This document shows positions 22,181 to 35,500 of a DNA stretch of 64,000 nt, one piece after another. The DNA comes from Erinaceus europaeus. Its lineage: Eukaryota > Chordata > Mammalia > Eulipotyphla > Erinaceidae. The stretch spans positions 84,385,566-84,449,565 of the forward strand of contig NC_080175.1 in assembly GCF_950295315.1 (NCBI RefSeq), in the 5' to 3' direction. A program made the translations under genes and the position numbers. Position 1 is the stretch's first letter. Every line of letters begins with the position of its first letter. Under the pieces are notes generated by a model. The model made no database searches. It worked only from the letters and a program-made list of their open reading frames with translations, and was not told the origin of the DNA.

Positions 22181-22235
22181 TGTGTGTGAGAGAGAGAGAG
22201 AGTGTGTGTGTGTGTCTGTATGTCTCTGTGTGTAT
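22181..22235 (+). repeat. (GT)n(GA)n(GT)n microsatellite
   Basis: Dinucleotide blocks TGTGTGTG, AGAGAGAGAGAG and GTGTGTGTGTGT in series. Confidence 0.9.
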
Positions 22236-22319
22236 GCCATTACTTATAGAAACAAAACTAGGAGTCTTTTAAATTGATTTCTGCAGTTATTTATAGGATC
22301 ATATGTTTGCTAAATATAA

Positions 22320-22612
22320 TATACCAGGTGCCATGCAGTGGCTGAACCAATTGAGAACACTCATTACTATATTCAAGGACTTGGATTGGAACGCTACTCC
22401 CCACTGGCAGGAGAGGGGATCTTCAAGAGCTGTGAAGCAGGCCTGCAGGTGTGTCTCTGTCTCTCCCTCCCTATTTCTTCCTCCAATATCAATTTATATC
22501 TAATATAAAGGGGAAGATAAAAGGAAAAATGGCTGCCTGGAGTGGTGTATTCATAGCTCTGGAGCAGAGCCAAATGCAATAATGCTGGTGGCAATGAAGA
22601 AAAAAAAAAAAG
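22320..22612 (+). mobile_element. Composite-tail SINE, diverged
   Basis: ACCAGGTGCCATGCAGTGGC head, ACTCCCCACTGGCAGGAGAG, GTGAAGCAGGCCTGCAGGTG, pyrimidine stretch, then GGCTGCCTGGAGTGGTGTAT and an A13 run. The ORFs here are SINE sequence. Confidence 0.75.
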
Positions 22613-23666
22613 ATTATCTCACACCATAAGCTTCTATTGTAAAACCACTAATCTTTATTTCTAGAAAGCCCACATGGTAGTTTACTATTAAAGAGAGAAA
22701 GCCTCTTGTTAGATTTTATGGCATCATTTTACAATATTGCCATTTCATACAAAGAATAAGTTTGGAGAAAGCTCTTTCTCTGGATAAGGCTTTGACAGTT
22801 ACATTCCTTGTGTTTAGCCTCTATCAGTTTCACAGTTGTCCCCATTCTTTCCAGTGTACTAACAGCTATATGGTTTTCATTTCTAAGTTTGTTACTTATG
22901 TATGTTTTTTGTGCAAATACCATGTCACATTTTCTCTCCACAGACCTCTAATTATATTACACTGAAATACTTTGAAGATGAGTTATGTATAATTTATTTT
23001 ATGTGTTTCTTACTCTGATACTAAGGACTAGAAATTGACAGCAAATAGTTATTGAAGCTAATTAGTTATTACATCTATATACATATACACATGCATGTAG
23101 TGTTTGTGTGTATTTATAGGAACTAAATGCACATGCAGTATTAGATATTACAATACTTGCCTCCCTCTCAACCTCTTTCCAATTTCCTATTCTTAATACT
23201 GCTTCTAAAAAAAAAAAAGAACAGAGAGAAAAAAGAGCAATTGCCCTTATGAATAAAAACTTAGCAAACCTATGTTTTGGGAACCTATGTAAAGGATAAG
23301 AGATTCTAGATATAAGACATAGTAAGTAATAAAAGGGAAATACTATACTAAGGCTGAATATGTTCAACCAAAATGATGAGCTAGAATACAAATTCTGAAT
23401 AAAATATTAAAAACCTGAAACATTGAAGTGTGGATTGAGCATTTTGGAACTCTAGCCTAAAGAACATCAACACTTTACATTCCTTTGTGGAGAGATGAAT
23501 GTGTGTGTGTGTGCGCGCGCACACGCGATTCCGTAAAGTTGCTCAAAATTAATTAAAACAGTACAGCCATTTGTGTAAATGTTATAGTTTTTAAATATAT
23601 AGAAATTGACATAGTTATACATATAGGTATATAAAGAAATCAGCACCAATAAAATTTACGATTTAT
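22613..23666. other. Unique intron DNA
   Basis: Unique sequence apart from an A12 run at about 23207 and a (GT)n(GC)n microsatellite at 23500-23527. Confidence 0.6.
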
Positions 23667-23963
23667 GGGAGTTGGGCTGTAGCACAGCGGGTTAAGCACA
23701 GGTGGCGCAAAGCCCAAGAACCGGCTCAAGGATCTCTGTTGGAGTCCCCGGCTCACCACCTGGAGGGGAGTTGCTTCACAGGTGGTGACTGGGTCTGCAG
23801 GTGTTTATCTTTCTCTCTCCCTCTCTGCCTTCCCCTCCTCTCTCCATTTCTCTCTGTCTTATCCAACAGCGACGACGTCAACACAACAATAATAACTACA
23901 ACAATAAAACAAGGGCAATAAAAGGGAATAGATAACTATTTTTAAAATAATAAAGTAATAAAC
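23667..23963 (+). mobile_element. SINE-A, full length, imperfect TSD
   Basis: GGGAGTTGGGCTGTAGCACAGC head, a degraded B box (TGTTGGAGTCCCC), body and long CAACAA/AATAAA tail. Imperfect flanks AAAATTTACGATTTA (23651) and AAAAATTATGATTTA (23965). Confidence 0.9.
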
Positions 23964-23979
23964 AAAAATTATGATTTAA

Positions 23980-25797
23980 TCATCCTCTTGAGGTGTCATT
24001 TTTGAATCTTCATTTATACTGAGTAAATTCAACTGGACATTTACAAGATGAAATGCTCAACAATTAGACCTTTGATTAAAATAAGCTATTAATTTCTAAA
24101 TTCATACATTTAGTCATAGTACCATCAACAGAATCTATCCTTATCAAATTGGCATACCATCTGAACTTTTTTTTGTACTAAATGAGATAATTGATCATAT
24201 CATTATGTGCAAAAATTGAATATCTAGGTATTTGTTATGATTTTATACATAAAAAATTCAACTTAAAATGGTCTAAACTGGACAGATTTTGAAAAGAAAG
24301 CAGAATAATTACTTATAGTACTATACTCCACACCACTAACTCTCAACAATAACACCCGAAGAACTGGGAGATTGCTTAATAAAGATACTTCCTTCAGAGC
24401 TTTAAATAATGTAAAAATCACACTTAACATCTCATTCCAGGAAGAGCACAGTAAGTTTTCATCTTGTTATAGAAAACATGACTTCCATCCATCAACAGTA
24501 TAGCATTTAAAAATGCCTCCTCAAGTTATTACGGTGTTTTATAACCAGGTCTGATTGTAAAATATGAAGTTACAAAAATCAATAATAAAATATTCATGTG
24601 ATCCTAGAAGCTTCCAAATTGAATGTGACTGGGTCACGGCAGTATGCTGATGTGTGGAATGCAAGTAATATGCTATATTATTGATGCCTGTCAACGAACG
24701 GAAATTGTTACAAATTAATCCATCCCTAACCTAATTAACCCCGTGTGCAATAGTATATGCATTCCAGAGAAGTACTGTTGTGCTCTGGTCATAAAACTGG
24801 ATAGGACAATATTTTAACCTATAAAATTGCCTTTTAAGCCACTTATAAACCTCAAAGAATATCACTTATATATTAGAAGTGATGCAAAAGAATGCATTAC
24901 CTCATCTGTTTGAATTATTGTTGGTCTTATACAAAATGTTCTCTTTTTTTAATTTTAAATGGAATCAGTGTAAAATTGCTAATCTGTATTTTAGATATGG
25001 AACACATAGACTATATTTATAACTTGTATCATGCAAAGTAAAAATCACATACATTGTGGAGGTATTTGGAGAAAAGTCTTTTTGCCATTTTAAAACAATA
25101 AAGCATATTTTCTATTCAGATGTGTCACAGCTCTGACTTTGCAGGTCAATATGTATAACAGTACATATCTATCACTATAACTGTGTGCAAAAAAATTAGA
25201 ACCTATCTTTTTTTTAAATTTGTAGACAGGCTGATCATTTTGTGGTACTTTTCTGCTTATCTCTTGTTATCTCTTACACATATTCTTCTCAAGCCCTTTG
25301 TTAATGATACTATCCCTGCTGTCAAGAACCAGTATGGAATGTACCCAGACATGAAATATTTCTAGGTTCTGATTTTATTCTTGAATCTATAACATATCTG
25401 CATTCTGAGTTCTTTTTTTCCCCTTCTTACTACTAGTTGAAAACACTAGTATACTGTAACTTGTAGTTTTCATAACTCTTTAGTAAGTAATAAAAGTGGA
25501 CATTTCAAAGAGAAAATATTGTGATGTTTTAAATTAATCTGACTTTCTGTGAACACTGTTTTACATCATACTGGAGTGCTTTTCTCTAATTATGACCAGA
25601 CGTTTCTATTGTTTCATTTTCCTAATTTTAACTAATTTGATATTTCAATAAGTGAATAAAAAAGAGAGTGTGACCTTGAGTGGTAATAGGATGTACTTGA
25701 GTATGATGAAATTGGATCTCATGGGAAGTCAAGGTTTTGCCCTTTTTTGAAGTAGTCTTAGAGAAGTTATTCAATTACCCTGACTCAATTCCCATCC
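23980..25797. other. Repeat-poor intron DNA, contains a candidate conserved block
   Basis: No SINE in 1.8 kb. The 24600-24830 part stands out: it keeps several CpGs (GGTCACGG, CAACGAACGG), has AATTAATCC and CTAATTAACC homeodomain-like sites, and is less AT-rich than its surroundings. Conservation is inferred, not seen. Confidence 0.4.
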
Positions 25798-25955
25798 TAG
25801 AGACAACACAATAGCTCACTTAGAGCCCTGCATTGCCAGATGTATGACCCAGGTTCAAGCCCAGCATGCGCAGCACTAAAGGAACTTTGGAGCTGTGATT
25901 TCTCACTCTTTGCCTCTGCCTGCTCTGTCTCCATATAAAAATATAAAAATTAATT
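25798..25955 (+). mobile_element. SINE-D, tail-truncated
   Basis: CACAATAGCTCACTTAGAGC head, a strong B box (CCCAGGTTCAAGCCCAGC), TTTGGAGCTGTGATTTCTCA and an A/T-rich end. Confidence 0.7.
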
Positions 25956-26112
25956 TCTATGTACATATAAGTGTAAGAAGGTTCACCTCTGTGAATTATG
26001 AACACTAAAAGTTGACATATGAATTGTTAATATAGACCAGAGAGCTGGAAAACAGTCTTTACTATTCTGTAACAGGTGACAATTGGTACTTCTGTCCAAT
26101 ATTAACATTTTT

Positions 26113-26398
26113 TAATATTTATTTATTTATGTATTCCCTTTTGTTGCCCTCATTGTTTTCTTGTAGTTATTGTTGTTCTTACTGATGCTGTCATTGTTGG
26201 ATAGGACAGAGAGAAATGGAAAGAGAAGAGGAAGACAGAGAGGGGGAGAGAAAGATAGACACCTGCAGATCTGCTTCACCACTTGTGAAGCGACTCCCTT
26301 GCAGGTGGGGAGCCGTGGGCTCCAACCAGGATCCTTGAGCCCATCCTTGCACTTTGCACCACGTGGGCTTAGCACACTGTGCTACTGCCCGACTCCCC
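26113..26398 (-). mobile_element. SINE-A, full length, 15-bp TSD
   Basis: Reverse-complement SINE-A with tail, GGACAGAGAGAAATGGAAAG, body, GCACTTTGCACCACGTGGGC and head complement GTGCTACTGCCCGACTCCCC. AATATTAACATTTTT flanks it at 26098-26112 and 26399-26413. Confidence 0.95.
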
Positions 26399-26413
26399 AA
26401 TATTAACATTTTT

Positions 26414-28265
26414 GACTCAGTACTTCAACTTGAAAAGGTTTGTTCAAAATTTAATAGTTTAATTTTTCCTTAAAAGAAAGTTAAGGACCATTAAGAAGAA
26501 AGTTGTAAACATTTTTTTAAGATTGTATTTCCTTTTGTCTTCAAAATCTAAAAGATTGAGAAAAAAGTACCTTACAGTTCATCTATATTTTAGGAAATTA
26601 AAGCTACATATTATAAACAAATACATATGTGTATACGTACATGTCTATTCTGCACATGTATACATATGCACACACATAAAACATACGTATATGTGTATAT
26701 ATGTAGAGACCCCTATATTGTGCCAGATACTGTCAAAATGCATTAGTGAAATACTATATCTGACGACAACTAATGTGAAATGATACCCCACTGATTAGAA
26801 TGTCATTGATGCTGCGTCCTGTTGTTCTTGACACCACAGAAGATGATCAAAGCATCTTTTCTCAGTGATAAAGCTGGCAATATGGGTGGAAAATAATGCC
26901 AAAGAGACTGATTAAGTGTTAACATTCCCACCTGGTGTCATGAAAATAGCATATAATGTCTGTAATTCAGGCTGATTTTTCTCCTCATGTGTTAACTTTC
27001 ACGCCAGTTATCGTATTTGAAACAGTAGTGTTTTTTTCCCCCTTACATTATTTCTCAAGCTAAATAATATGGGCATAAGAGGATCTCTCTTTCAGTGTGA
27101 TTCCCTTCAAGGAATATCTGCTGTATATCATTATTTATTATTAATATTATTATTTTTGTTGTTATTAAAAAAACTTTTCAGTGAAGCAAAAACATGATAA
27201 AGCCACCCTATCTGCTTCTGTATCTGAGCTTACACATACTCCATTCAAACTGTACTCTGATTGACAAACGCCTCAGTGACCAAGCTTTCTTTTTATCCCC
27301 TCCTCTTCCTCCTCCTCCTCTTCCTTCTTGTCCCCCTTTTCTTCATTTTTTGACACTGCTTTCTTCATTTTTTAGATAATATATGGGAACTTTGTCCCAG
27401 AATTATATTCTAAAGAATCATTGTCAAGTAGAAAATTAAATTCTAAAATGATAATACATGTTTATTTGAAGCTATGTCTCATCTATCATAATTAAACGTA
27501 CTGGTATCCACCATCTAAGTTAGCATCACTGCCTCCTCTTCATGAAACTATTTGTGAGCCAAATTCAGTATAAGTCCTGAGGTAAACTTTCTCCACAATA
27601 CCATCTTCTAAGTCCAAAAATATACACTGCTAAAATTTAGTTGGTACACATAACAATACTGCATATTTAAAGAAATTTTTTTCATAGGCTTTGAGCACTT
27701 TATATCAAAAGACAGAGTGATATTCATTCAACCTGAGGGATGATTCTCTTAAAACAAGATTAAATGTCTTTGATAAAACAGATCAGTTGTAACATATTTT
27801 TGTGAGTCACTATCATACACAGGCCAACAAACTCTTCTTTCCTGAAAGGCGCACTGAAGTAATCCTGTTCTCTGACTTCTGAATCTTAGATCTTATTGCA
27901 AGTGTTTCATTACATAAAATTGATTGATTTGTAATCAAAATGCTCTTCAATCACTGTCCTTTTAAAGTCCATCTTTGTGGCACACATGTTAGGAGATTAT
28001 AGGAAACTGCATTTATGTGCAGTCATCATAGTGACTTCTAATATTCTGGGCTGACTTGCTCAGAGATGCAAAGGAAGAGAGGGAAAGATACCACGTCACA
28101 GAAGTTTCCCCAGTGTCTGGGGATTGGTCAAGAACTAGACTTGGAGCATGACAAAAATAGTGGACTATCCACATTATCTATCTTCTCAGCCCAAAGACAC
28201 TAACTTACAGCAAGGAAACAGAAAATAAAAATAGTTAGCACATAGTGTGTATGCACTCACAGATA

Positions 28266-28331
<66 letters not shown>

Positions 28332-29250
28332 TTGCTGGACTTCTGGATGTACCCAAATGGTGTAATGATGTAACAGGCATTTCTATTACTAATTTGTAGA
28401 TTTTAGTCAGTCTTTATGGCCCATTTGAAGGCACTGTGTTTATGTTTTATAGGCTGCCCTCTAGGTGCCAGATATCTGAATGCATCGTATGTTACCAGTG
28501 AGGTCATTACTGAGTAGCATACTGAGAACAGCAGGACCATCTACAGGCTCTGGGAATGAGGCACAGTTATGAACTTGTGTGTCTTCATTTCTCTCCCTTC
28601 ATAATTCATTTCTCTGAGCTTTCACTCTTTCATTCTGCAATCATAATGCTATTGATCTTTGATAAACATATTATAAATTGTTTTAAGTACATCACCATTG
28701 GTCTCCAACATATTAAAGCTCTCCCACTGTCAGAACAAAATCTCTTATTCTTTATTCACCATGGGAGCTCTATGACCCATAGTTTATATAAAAATAAGTC
28801 ACATACTTCCAATGTCACTATGAGGAAAAATAAAAACAAGCATATACATAATGCCCCAACAAATTTGAAAAACAACCTTTTCCTTTTTATATTGGCTTAA
28901 AAGCCAACCTGAAAATGTGAAGATACTTTCTCAGTGAAGAAGGTGGCCAAATTTGACAATATTTGAACTTGTGACTATATAATTTGTGGCACAGGAACTG
29001 ACCTCTCAGAACATATTTAACACACATGTAATGTTCTAGAAGAGTACAATATTCACATACCAAAACATGACAGAATGCTTAGTAAAATGAAAAGCAATGC
29101 AAATGGCAATTCTTAAAATGTGAGTTTATGAGCAGACAGTATTAAATAAAGTTCAAATCCACAAAATTTTAAGCTAACATCACTGAGAAATCAAATTTAG
29201 AGATCTCAAAAGTATAACTTACAAGATTATATACATTCTATTAAAATACA
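26414..29250. other. Unique intron DNA with two low-complexity tracts
   Basis: No SINE in 2.8 kb. It contains an alternating TGTATA/CATATG stretch at about 26621-26706, a CTTCCTCCTCC pyrimidine tract at about 27298-27345 and the (CA)30 listed separately. ORFs of up to 114 codons (28556-28900) are AT-rich and show no family features. Confidence 0.55.
28267..28326 (+). repeat. (CA)30 microsatellite
   Basis: Sixty bases of uninterrupted CA, the longest pure dinucleotide repeat in the window and very likely polymorphic. Confidence 0.98.
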
Positions 29251-29254
29251 GATG

Positions 29255-29574
29255 GGGGGCTGGGCAGTAGTGCAGCAGATTAAGTACACATGCAAAGTGC
29301 AAGGACCAGAGTAAGGATGAGGGATAGTGTTCCCAATTCCCCACCTGCAGGGGGCTCGCTTCAAAAGTTGTGAAGGAGGTCTCCAGGTATCTATCTTTCT
29401 TTCCCCTTCTCTGTCTTCCCCTCCTCTCTCAATTTCTCTCCGTCCTATCCAACAACAACAGCAGTGGCAACAATAATAACAACAACAACAAGGGCAACAA
29501 AATGTGAAAAATGGCCTCCAGGAGCAGTGAATTCATAGTGCAGGCACTGAGCACCACCAATAACCCTGGAAGAT
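29255..29574 (+). mobile_element. Composite-tail SINE, full length
   Basis: GGGGGGCTGGGCAGTAGTGCAG head, CCCCACCTGCAGGGGGCTCG body, CTATCCAACAACAACAGCAG segment, then GGCCTCCAGGAGCAGTGAAT and CAATAACCCTGGAAG. It carries both the SINE-A body and the composite tail, so it best shows that the tail is an addition. Confidence 0.85.
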
Positions 29575-29827
29575 ATATATAATATAATTATAATATATAA
29601 TCTGAACAATATTTGCTACTCATAATCATTGCTTTTTCTTCTATATTTTTATCTTATTTTTATTTAAAAGTCACTTGGTTGGTTAAACTAAGCATTAGAT
29701 TTTATTAATTAAAAAACTGATATATAACATGTATAGGGCAGAGTATATAACACGGGGTAGGGTAAGCTATACTTTAAATTGTCCTATATTTCACTAAATA
29801 CTATTCAGTCAAAGGAAATTTTTAAAG

Positions 29828-29930
29828 CCTAGTAGATAGTATACACAGTCTACCTGCATGAAGTCCCAGGTTGTACCCTATCACCATCAGTTTCCAGAAC
29901 TGAGAGATTCTCTAGTAAAAAAAAAAAAGG
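29828..29930 (+). repeat. Degenerate tRNA-type SINE fragment
   Basis: AGTCCCAGGTTGTACCC (B-box-like), CCAGAACTGAGAGATTCTCT and an A12 tail suggest a decayed SINE-C/E. Confidence 0.4.
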
Positions 29931-30076
29931 AAAAGAAAAAGAAAGATTTTTATGATTGAGAAATGTATACAACATCACTACAAAGTTACAAAAAAAAAGT
30001 TTAGTTCTAAAATCAACATAAATTTAAAGTGTTATAATCAAATGCTGTATTAAACAAATGTTTGTAGAAAACTTGA

Positions 30077-30288
30077 GAGGGAGGTTGGATGGTGGTACAA
30101 CTGATTGAAAATACATTAAAGTGCACAGTTCAAGCCCCTGCTCCCCACCTGCTGGAGGAAAGCTTCATTACTAGTGAAGCAGGGCTGCAGGTAACTCTCT
30201 TTCTCTCTCCCTCTCTATCTCCCCCTACTCTCAATATTTCTGGCTGGCCCTTATAAATAAATAAAGATAATAAAATGATTTTTAAAAA
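30077..30288 (+). mobile_element. SINE-B, near-perfect TSD
   Basis: GAGGGAGGTTGGATGGTGGTAC head, AGTTCAAGCCCCTG B box, CTCCCCACCTGCTGGAGG body and AATAAATAAAGATAATAAAA tail. Flanks AGAAAACTTGA (30066) and AGAAAGCTTGA (30289) match at 10 of 11. Confidence 0.88.
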
Positions 30289-30299
30289 AGAAAGCTTGA

Positions 30300-31845
30300 A
30301 ATTTTTAAGAAAGAAACAAAGGGGAAAAATGTTCAGACAAGTAGGAACCAAATATCTAGACATAAATTCAAACATAGGAATTTTTGTAATAAATTTGAAA
30401 ACATTAGACATTCTAAGTGTATTACAGTTTGGAATATTGGATCAAAAAACCAAGCTTCAACTACTATAAGGTATCTATGAAAAATACACTATGAATTAAA
30501 AACAGAATAAAAAGTTGGCAAAGAAAAGATGCAAGCAGATATGTTGTGCCAATAGTAACGTAAGAAAGCTGGAGTAACTACATTAACATCACACCAAGTG
30601 AACTTGAAGGAAATAAGTTTTATTAGACATAAAGCTGTATGTAGTAAGGAAGATAAACCTTTCTGAAAGAAGCAGCTATAAGTGCACATGAGCTTAGAGA
30701 GATGGCAGGACAACATAAGGCACATGCAGACAAGATTGAAAAGGGGAAGGAAATACTAGAAAGTAATATTTACATCATGTTTCTTTGTATGTGATATGAC
30801 TGTTGGTGTGGACAATGTTATCAATAAAGAAAAAGAAACAGATACTGAATAATCATAAATGTGCTTTCACACTTAAGACTCTCACTAAAAAGTATCCCCC
30901 TATATGTTTTACAGACATTTTGTATAATTTGTGAGATTTATTAATATGATAAAAATAAAAGAAACACTCTTATAATCCCTAAGTACTTTAAATATTTTAG
31001 CAAAAAATTAAAATTACACGTTGGTTTTATTATTACCAGAGATCACAAATGTATGTGACCAAAAGGCTGAAAAAGAAGGAAAAGCAGAATATATTTTTGG
31101 AGGAACGTGCTGCCTATAGGAAAAATGAAGTGTCAGACTACATATCATAGTACATAAACTACACAGATCCCATACCTCTATGTTCTTAATTGCTGCTTAA
31201 TGTACTTTAAAGGTTTCCTTTTCAGCTTTTGCATCCTTCTTCTCTCTTGTCCAGCAAAATCATATCTAAGTTGCAGCATTCCCCAAACCACTTCAACATT
31301 CTTGGCAGTTTCATACCAGACAACAAATCTTAGAATATTTTTCAGACATTACATAGAAACTATTCCAAGTTATATTGCCAACTGTGAAGTGTTGAAAATA
31401 GCAGTGCTGGTGTCAAGGGAGGATACTCTGAGGTTGAAGAACTGCTTAGAAGTATCAATGATATAGACACTTAATAAACAATTCCAGAACTGGCATTTTC
31501 TGGAGAAAGACAACCCATATTCACTAAACCAGAATAATAAACATGAATTTTAAGAGACAATTGATGACTTGGACTATGAGTCTCCTAAATCCATTGGGTC
31601 TTTTGGCTTAACAATGAATAAAATGTTGCACTTGAACAAATCTGAATATCCTGAAAATCCCCTGACTCTATTATGATGATGATTTGTTTCTTTCCAGTTT
31701 AACTGAATGATGCGCATGGGTACAAAACGTAGAATTCTAAAGTCCTTCTTTGTTACATAAGCTACAGTGTCACCATCTGCCCTATTTTAAACACCAGTGC
31801 TTTGTGGTTTCCTTTAAATAAAATAAGGACATTTTAATATTTTCC
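30300..31845. other. Unique intron DNA
   Basis: No clear element. Chance ORFs of 64-88 codons occur on both strands. Confidence 0.55.
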
Positions 31846-31860
31846 AAAAATTCTATTTCT

Positions 31861-32071
31861 TTTTATTTAATCTTTATTTATTGGATAGAGACAGTCAGAA
31901 ATTGAGAGGGAAGGGGGTGACAGAGAGAAAGCGAATCAGAGAGAAACTGCAGCCCTGACCCACCTCTTGTGAAGCTTCCCCTCTGCAGGTGGGGACCAGG
32001 GGCTCGAACCTGCCTGGGTCTTCGCAGACTATAGTGTGTGCACTTAAGCAGGTGTGCCACCACCTGGCCCC
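31861..32071 (-). mobile_element. SINE-B, full length, near-perfect TSD
   Basis: Reverse-complement SINE-B: TTTATTTAATCTTTATTTAT tail, CTTGTGAAGCTTCCCCTCTG, GGGGACCAGGGGCTCGAACC and head complement GTGTGCCACCACCTGGCCCC. Flanks AAAATTCTATTTCTT (31846) and AAAAGTCTATTTCTT (32072) differ at one base. Confidence 0.93.
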
Positions 32072-32221
32072 AAAAGTCTATTTCTTCATGTTAGCAGTTT
32101 GTCAAGGTAAATAGTTCGGAGAACAAATAAAAGCATGCTGAATTAGGTGAATCTATTGTATTCTTCTCCTCTTTGTAAGCCAGTATCTAAATTATGTGTC
32201 TGCTTTTTGTATTTTCTTTTT

Positions 32222-32497
32222 TTTAATTTTTTAAAATTTATTTATTCCCTTTTGTTGTCCTTTTTATTGTTGTAGTTATTATTGTTGTTATTGATGTCAT
32301 CATTGTTGGATAGGATAGCAATGGAGAGAAGAGGGAAAACAGAGTGGGGAAGAGAAAGACACCTGCAGACCTGCTTCACCACTTGTGAAGCAACTCCCCT
32401 GTAGGTGGGGAGCCAGGGGCTCGAACTAGGATCCTCCGCTGGTCCTTGTGCTTTGTGCCACGTGCGCTCAACCTGCTGCGCTACCGCCTGACACCCA
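32222..32497 (-). mobile_element. SINE-A, full length, 12-bp TSD
   Basis: Reverse-complement SINE-A ending with the head complement CTGCGCTACCGCCTGACACCC. TATTTTCTTTTT lies at 32210-32221 and 32498-32509. Confidence 0.93.
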
Positions 32498-32512
32498 TAT
32501 TTTCTTTTTAAA

Positions 32513-32595
32513 GACTTATTTTTTTATATGAGAAAGAGAAAACCAAAGTATCAATCTAGCACATATGATGCCAGGATTTGAGCTCAGGACCCAAT
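32513..32595 (-). repeat. SINE-E fragment, minus orientation
   Basis: ATGAGAAAGAGAAAACCAAA, GTATCAATCTAGCACATATG and CCAGGATTTGAGCTCAGGAC form the complement of a tRNA-like SINE head and body. Confidence 0.5.
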
Positions 32596-35500
32596 ATTTT
32601 TATAAAGAAGTATAATTAAAATATTTACATTTTAATATTAAAATAATGTCAATGATCATTTCAATAATACATATAATTTTCCAGGTTATTTTTTACAATA
32701 TTTGATTAAATTTTCAAAAATTAGGAAAATGTAGAGTACAGATAGGAACCCAGGCATTTTGACTCGACACTGTGATCTAAAGCTTAGGAAACAAAATATG
32801 TTCAATCCACAGCACAAAAAGAATGTACAACTGATTAGTATTCTCTCTTAGAAAACGAAAGGTTTGACAAGATAAGTACTTGTGTATTCCACCTGCTTCA
32901 TCTTTGCATGGCTCAGTCTCAAGCCTGCCACCACTGTACTAGGGGAACCTTTGATTTGGTAGATTTTTCCTTCTTTCCTTTATTTCTCTCAGTATCTTTC
33001 TCTCTCTTTCATCTAATAAATTCAGCCCAGTTCAGTAAAGCTACAGTGGGTAGGGGGTGGGGGCAAGAAAGAAATCTACATGCACAAATTACAGACTAAG
33101 CCAGATATCTCCAAGTGAGTAAACTTTATTTTTTCTGTTATTTCAACTTTATCTACTTGTAAATTATCGGTATTCCAAAGAAACTGTGTGGGCCTTATAT
33201 TCAAGTACCTAACAATATGTAACAGTGATGCATTACTGAAATTTTTACTTTAATTACTGATTCTTATTATTCACTAAGAATTAACAGGTGACAACTTAGT
33301 AGAACATATTCCTATCTTTTGTGAAGGTGAATGAACAATATATTTAATGAAAATAGTAAGACTCAAGATACTTATGCTTAGTATTGTGGTATCTGCCTAT
33401 TTGGAATAGAGTAGGAAAGATTTAGATAGGAGTGTGTGTGTATGTGTGTGTGTGTGTGTGTATACCTGCTATAATCATAAAAAATGGTGAAATTGACAAT
33501 TTAAAAGCTGTTATCATCCTTACTCTATATCCTTTACCTGAATGCTTAATTCTTTCCAATTATCCTATTTCAGATACTGCTTTTTTATTAGACTTTCCTG
33601 CAATGGTTTAAGTTCAAGGTACAAATTTCCTAAGCAAAGTGAACAAAATAATATCCTCTTTTAGTCCCATTTTTGATGTACACATGATAAGTATTAATTT
33701 TTCATTTCCAAAACAGTCATGGAAAGAAGACCATGTTAATTTTTTTGTACTTTCTTAAACACATCTTTCATCTTCTACCTATTCAGTGAAACCACTGGGA
33801 ATAATGTCAAATATTGTCTTCTAATTGTGAAATCTATTGGTAGTGTTTTTTCCTTTACTTTCTGAGTCTGCTTCATTTGTTAAGTGTCACTTGATAGTAG
33901 TCTCTCCATCTTCACAATTTTCATAATACTGACAATTATGACCCCAACCTATATTTATAATCCAACTTCTTGAATAATCCTAGGACTCTGCTGCTGTTTA
34001 GCTCTTACTAGTACTGTGCTTCAGAAACAATGATTACTTCAATGTAAACACAGTCTGAAACATGACTAGCTCTTTTAGTTCATGGGTTGTGTGGTCAACT
34101 ATATATATATACAGTTTCAATGTTAATCTTATTAATAAATTAATCTATACTATCTGTAAAGGGCTAATGAGTTCCATTAAAATTGCTATTCCTAGTTCCT
34201 TTTACAAAAAACCTCTGCACCACTCTATAAATGGCAACAACTCATTCTCATCAACATATCAATTACTGAAGTGAATGTTCTCAACTTAAATAGCCGTCAT
34301 GCAAATTATTGGGAAAATTAAATATGTTAAAACATCATGCTTCAGCTGCCCTCCATAAACAATCTGCCTCCTCCAACCTCCACTAAATCTTACTTAACAT
34401 CTATCCATCTATTGTCCCTTGTGAAAGGACCACATTCACAGATGGCACGTACCATTTAGTGAGTAGTGGAAGACAGAGCTTTCTACTCTCTATTTCCAGC
34501 CTAGACAAACCACAGCATGGTCAGGACCAAACAGACACAAACCCACAGAGCTTTTCTAAGGCTTATACAAAGTATGCTATAAATGGCTGGCTAGACTGAG
34601 CTTAGGTAAACTGACCTGGAAAATCCCAAATGTCTGATAATCAATCAGAACTGAGTTTTATATCATTCATTTTTTCTGTCATTATATATACCATATGTTT
34701 TTTCCAAAGGTCTGACTCAAAAATCTAACTATAATTTGTCATTTAGGACTTTAATATGATCACTGAATATTTGGGGGGTATTTTTGTAAGTTGGTTGAAA
34801 TCAGAAAATTAGATTTTCTGGAAAACCAGTGCTAAAGTGCATTTTGTTCTAGTCACTTTATATTTGTGGTGTCATATAGCATCTCTACATTTGGCTTCAT
34901 GATGATTTCAATATAGGTAAATGATTTAAAGTGATTCTAAGCCTTTGCACAGGGTTCATGGGTAGGGCAAAGTCAGAAAAATTATATGGGTTTTATTTTA
35001 CTTGTGAAGAAAAATAAAAATCTCTGTGATTTTTTAATTAAAACTTTTTAGCATTGAACAGAAACAATGTGACAATTAGAAATTGAACTCTGAGTTGAAA
35101 TTCTGGGAATTACTATGTCACGCTTAAGAACTGTATGTTTCAGACAGACTACTTCATTTCCATACCTCAACTTAACACCTGGAGAAAAAAGCACAAATTC
35201 CCTCATGATTGCTGAGTTTAATCATCACTAAATATCAAGTACTCAAAACATTTCAGGGACAGATTGAACAAGTCAAAGACAGTAGAAATGATTATGGTAA
35301 TCATGATGAAGAGAAAATGATGTCCGCTCTATAACTACATCTGAAAAGATAAACCAAGTGAGAACATCAGAGATAATTGCATATAATAGCAGTCTCCTTT
35401 TTATCTACTTACCTTTCCCTTTTGAAAAATACAGATTTCCATGAAAGCTGAGTGGATTACAAATACATGTCACCTGATGTTTTATTTCCAATTTATTTGG

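Noticed and set aside
28267..28326. CRISPR or other regularly spaced array
   Set aside because: Simple CA repeat without spacers; nothing in the window has repeat-spacer structure.
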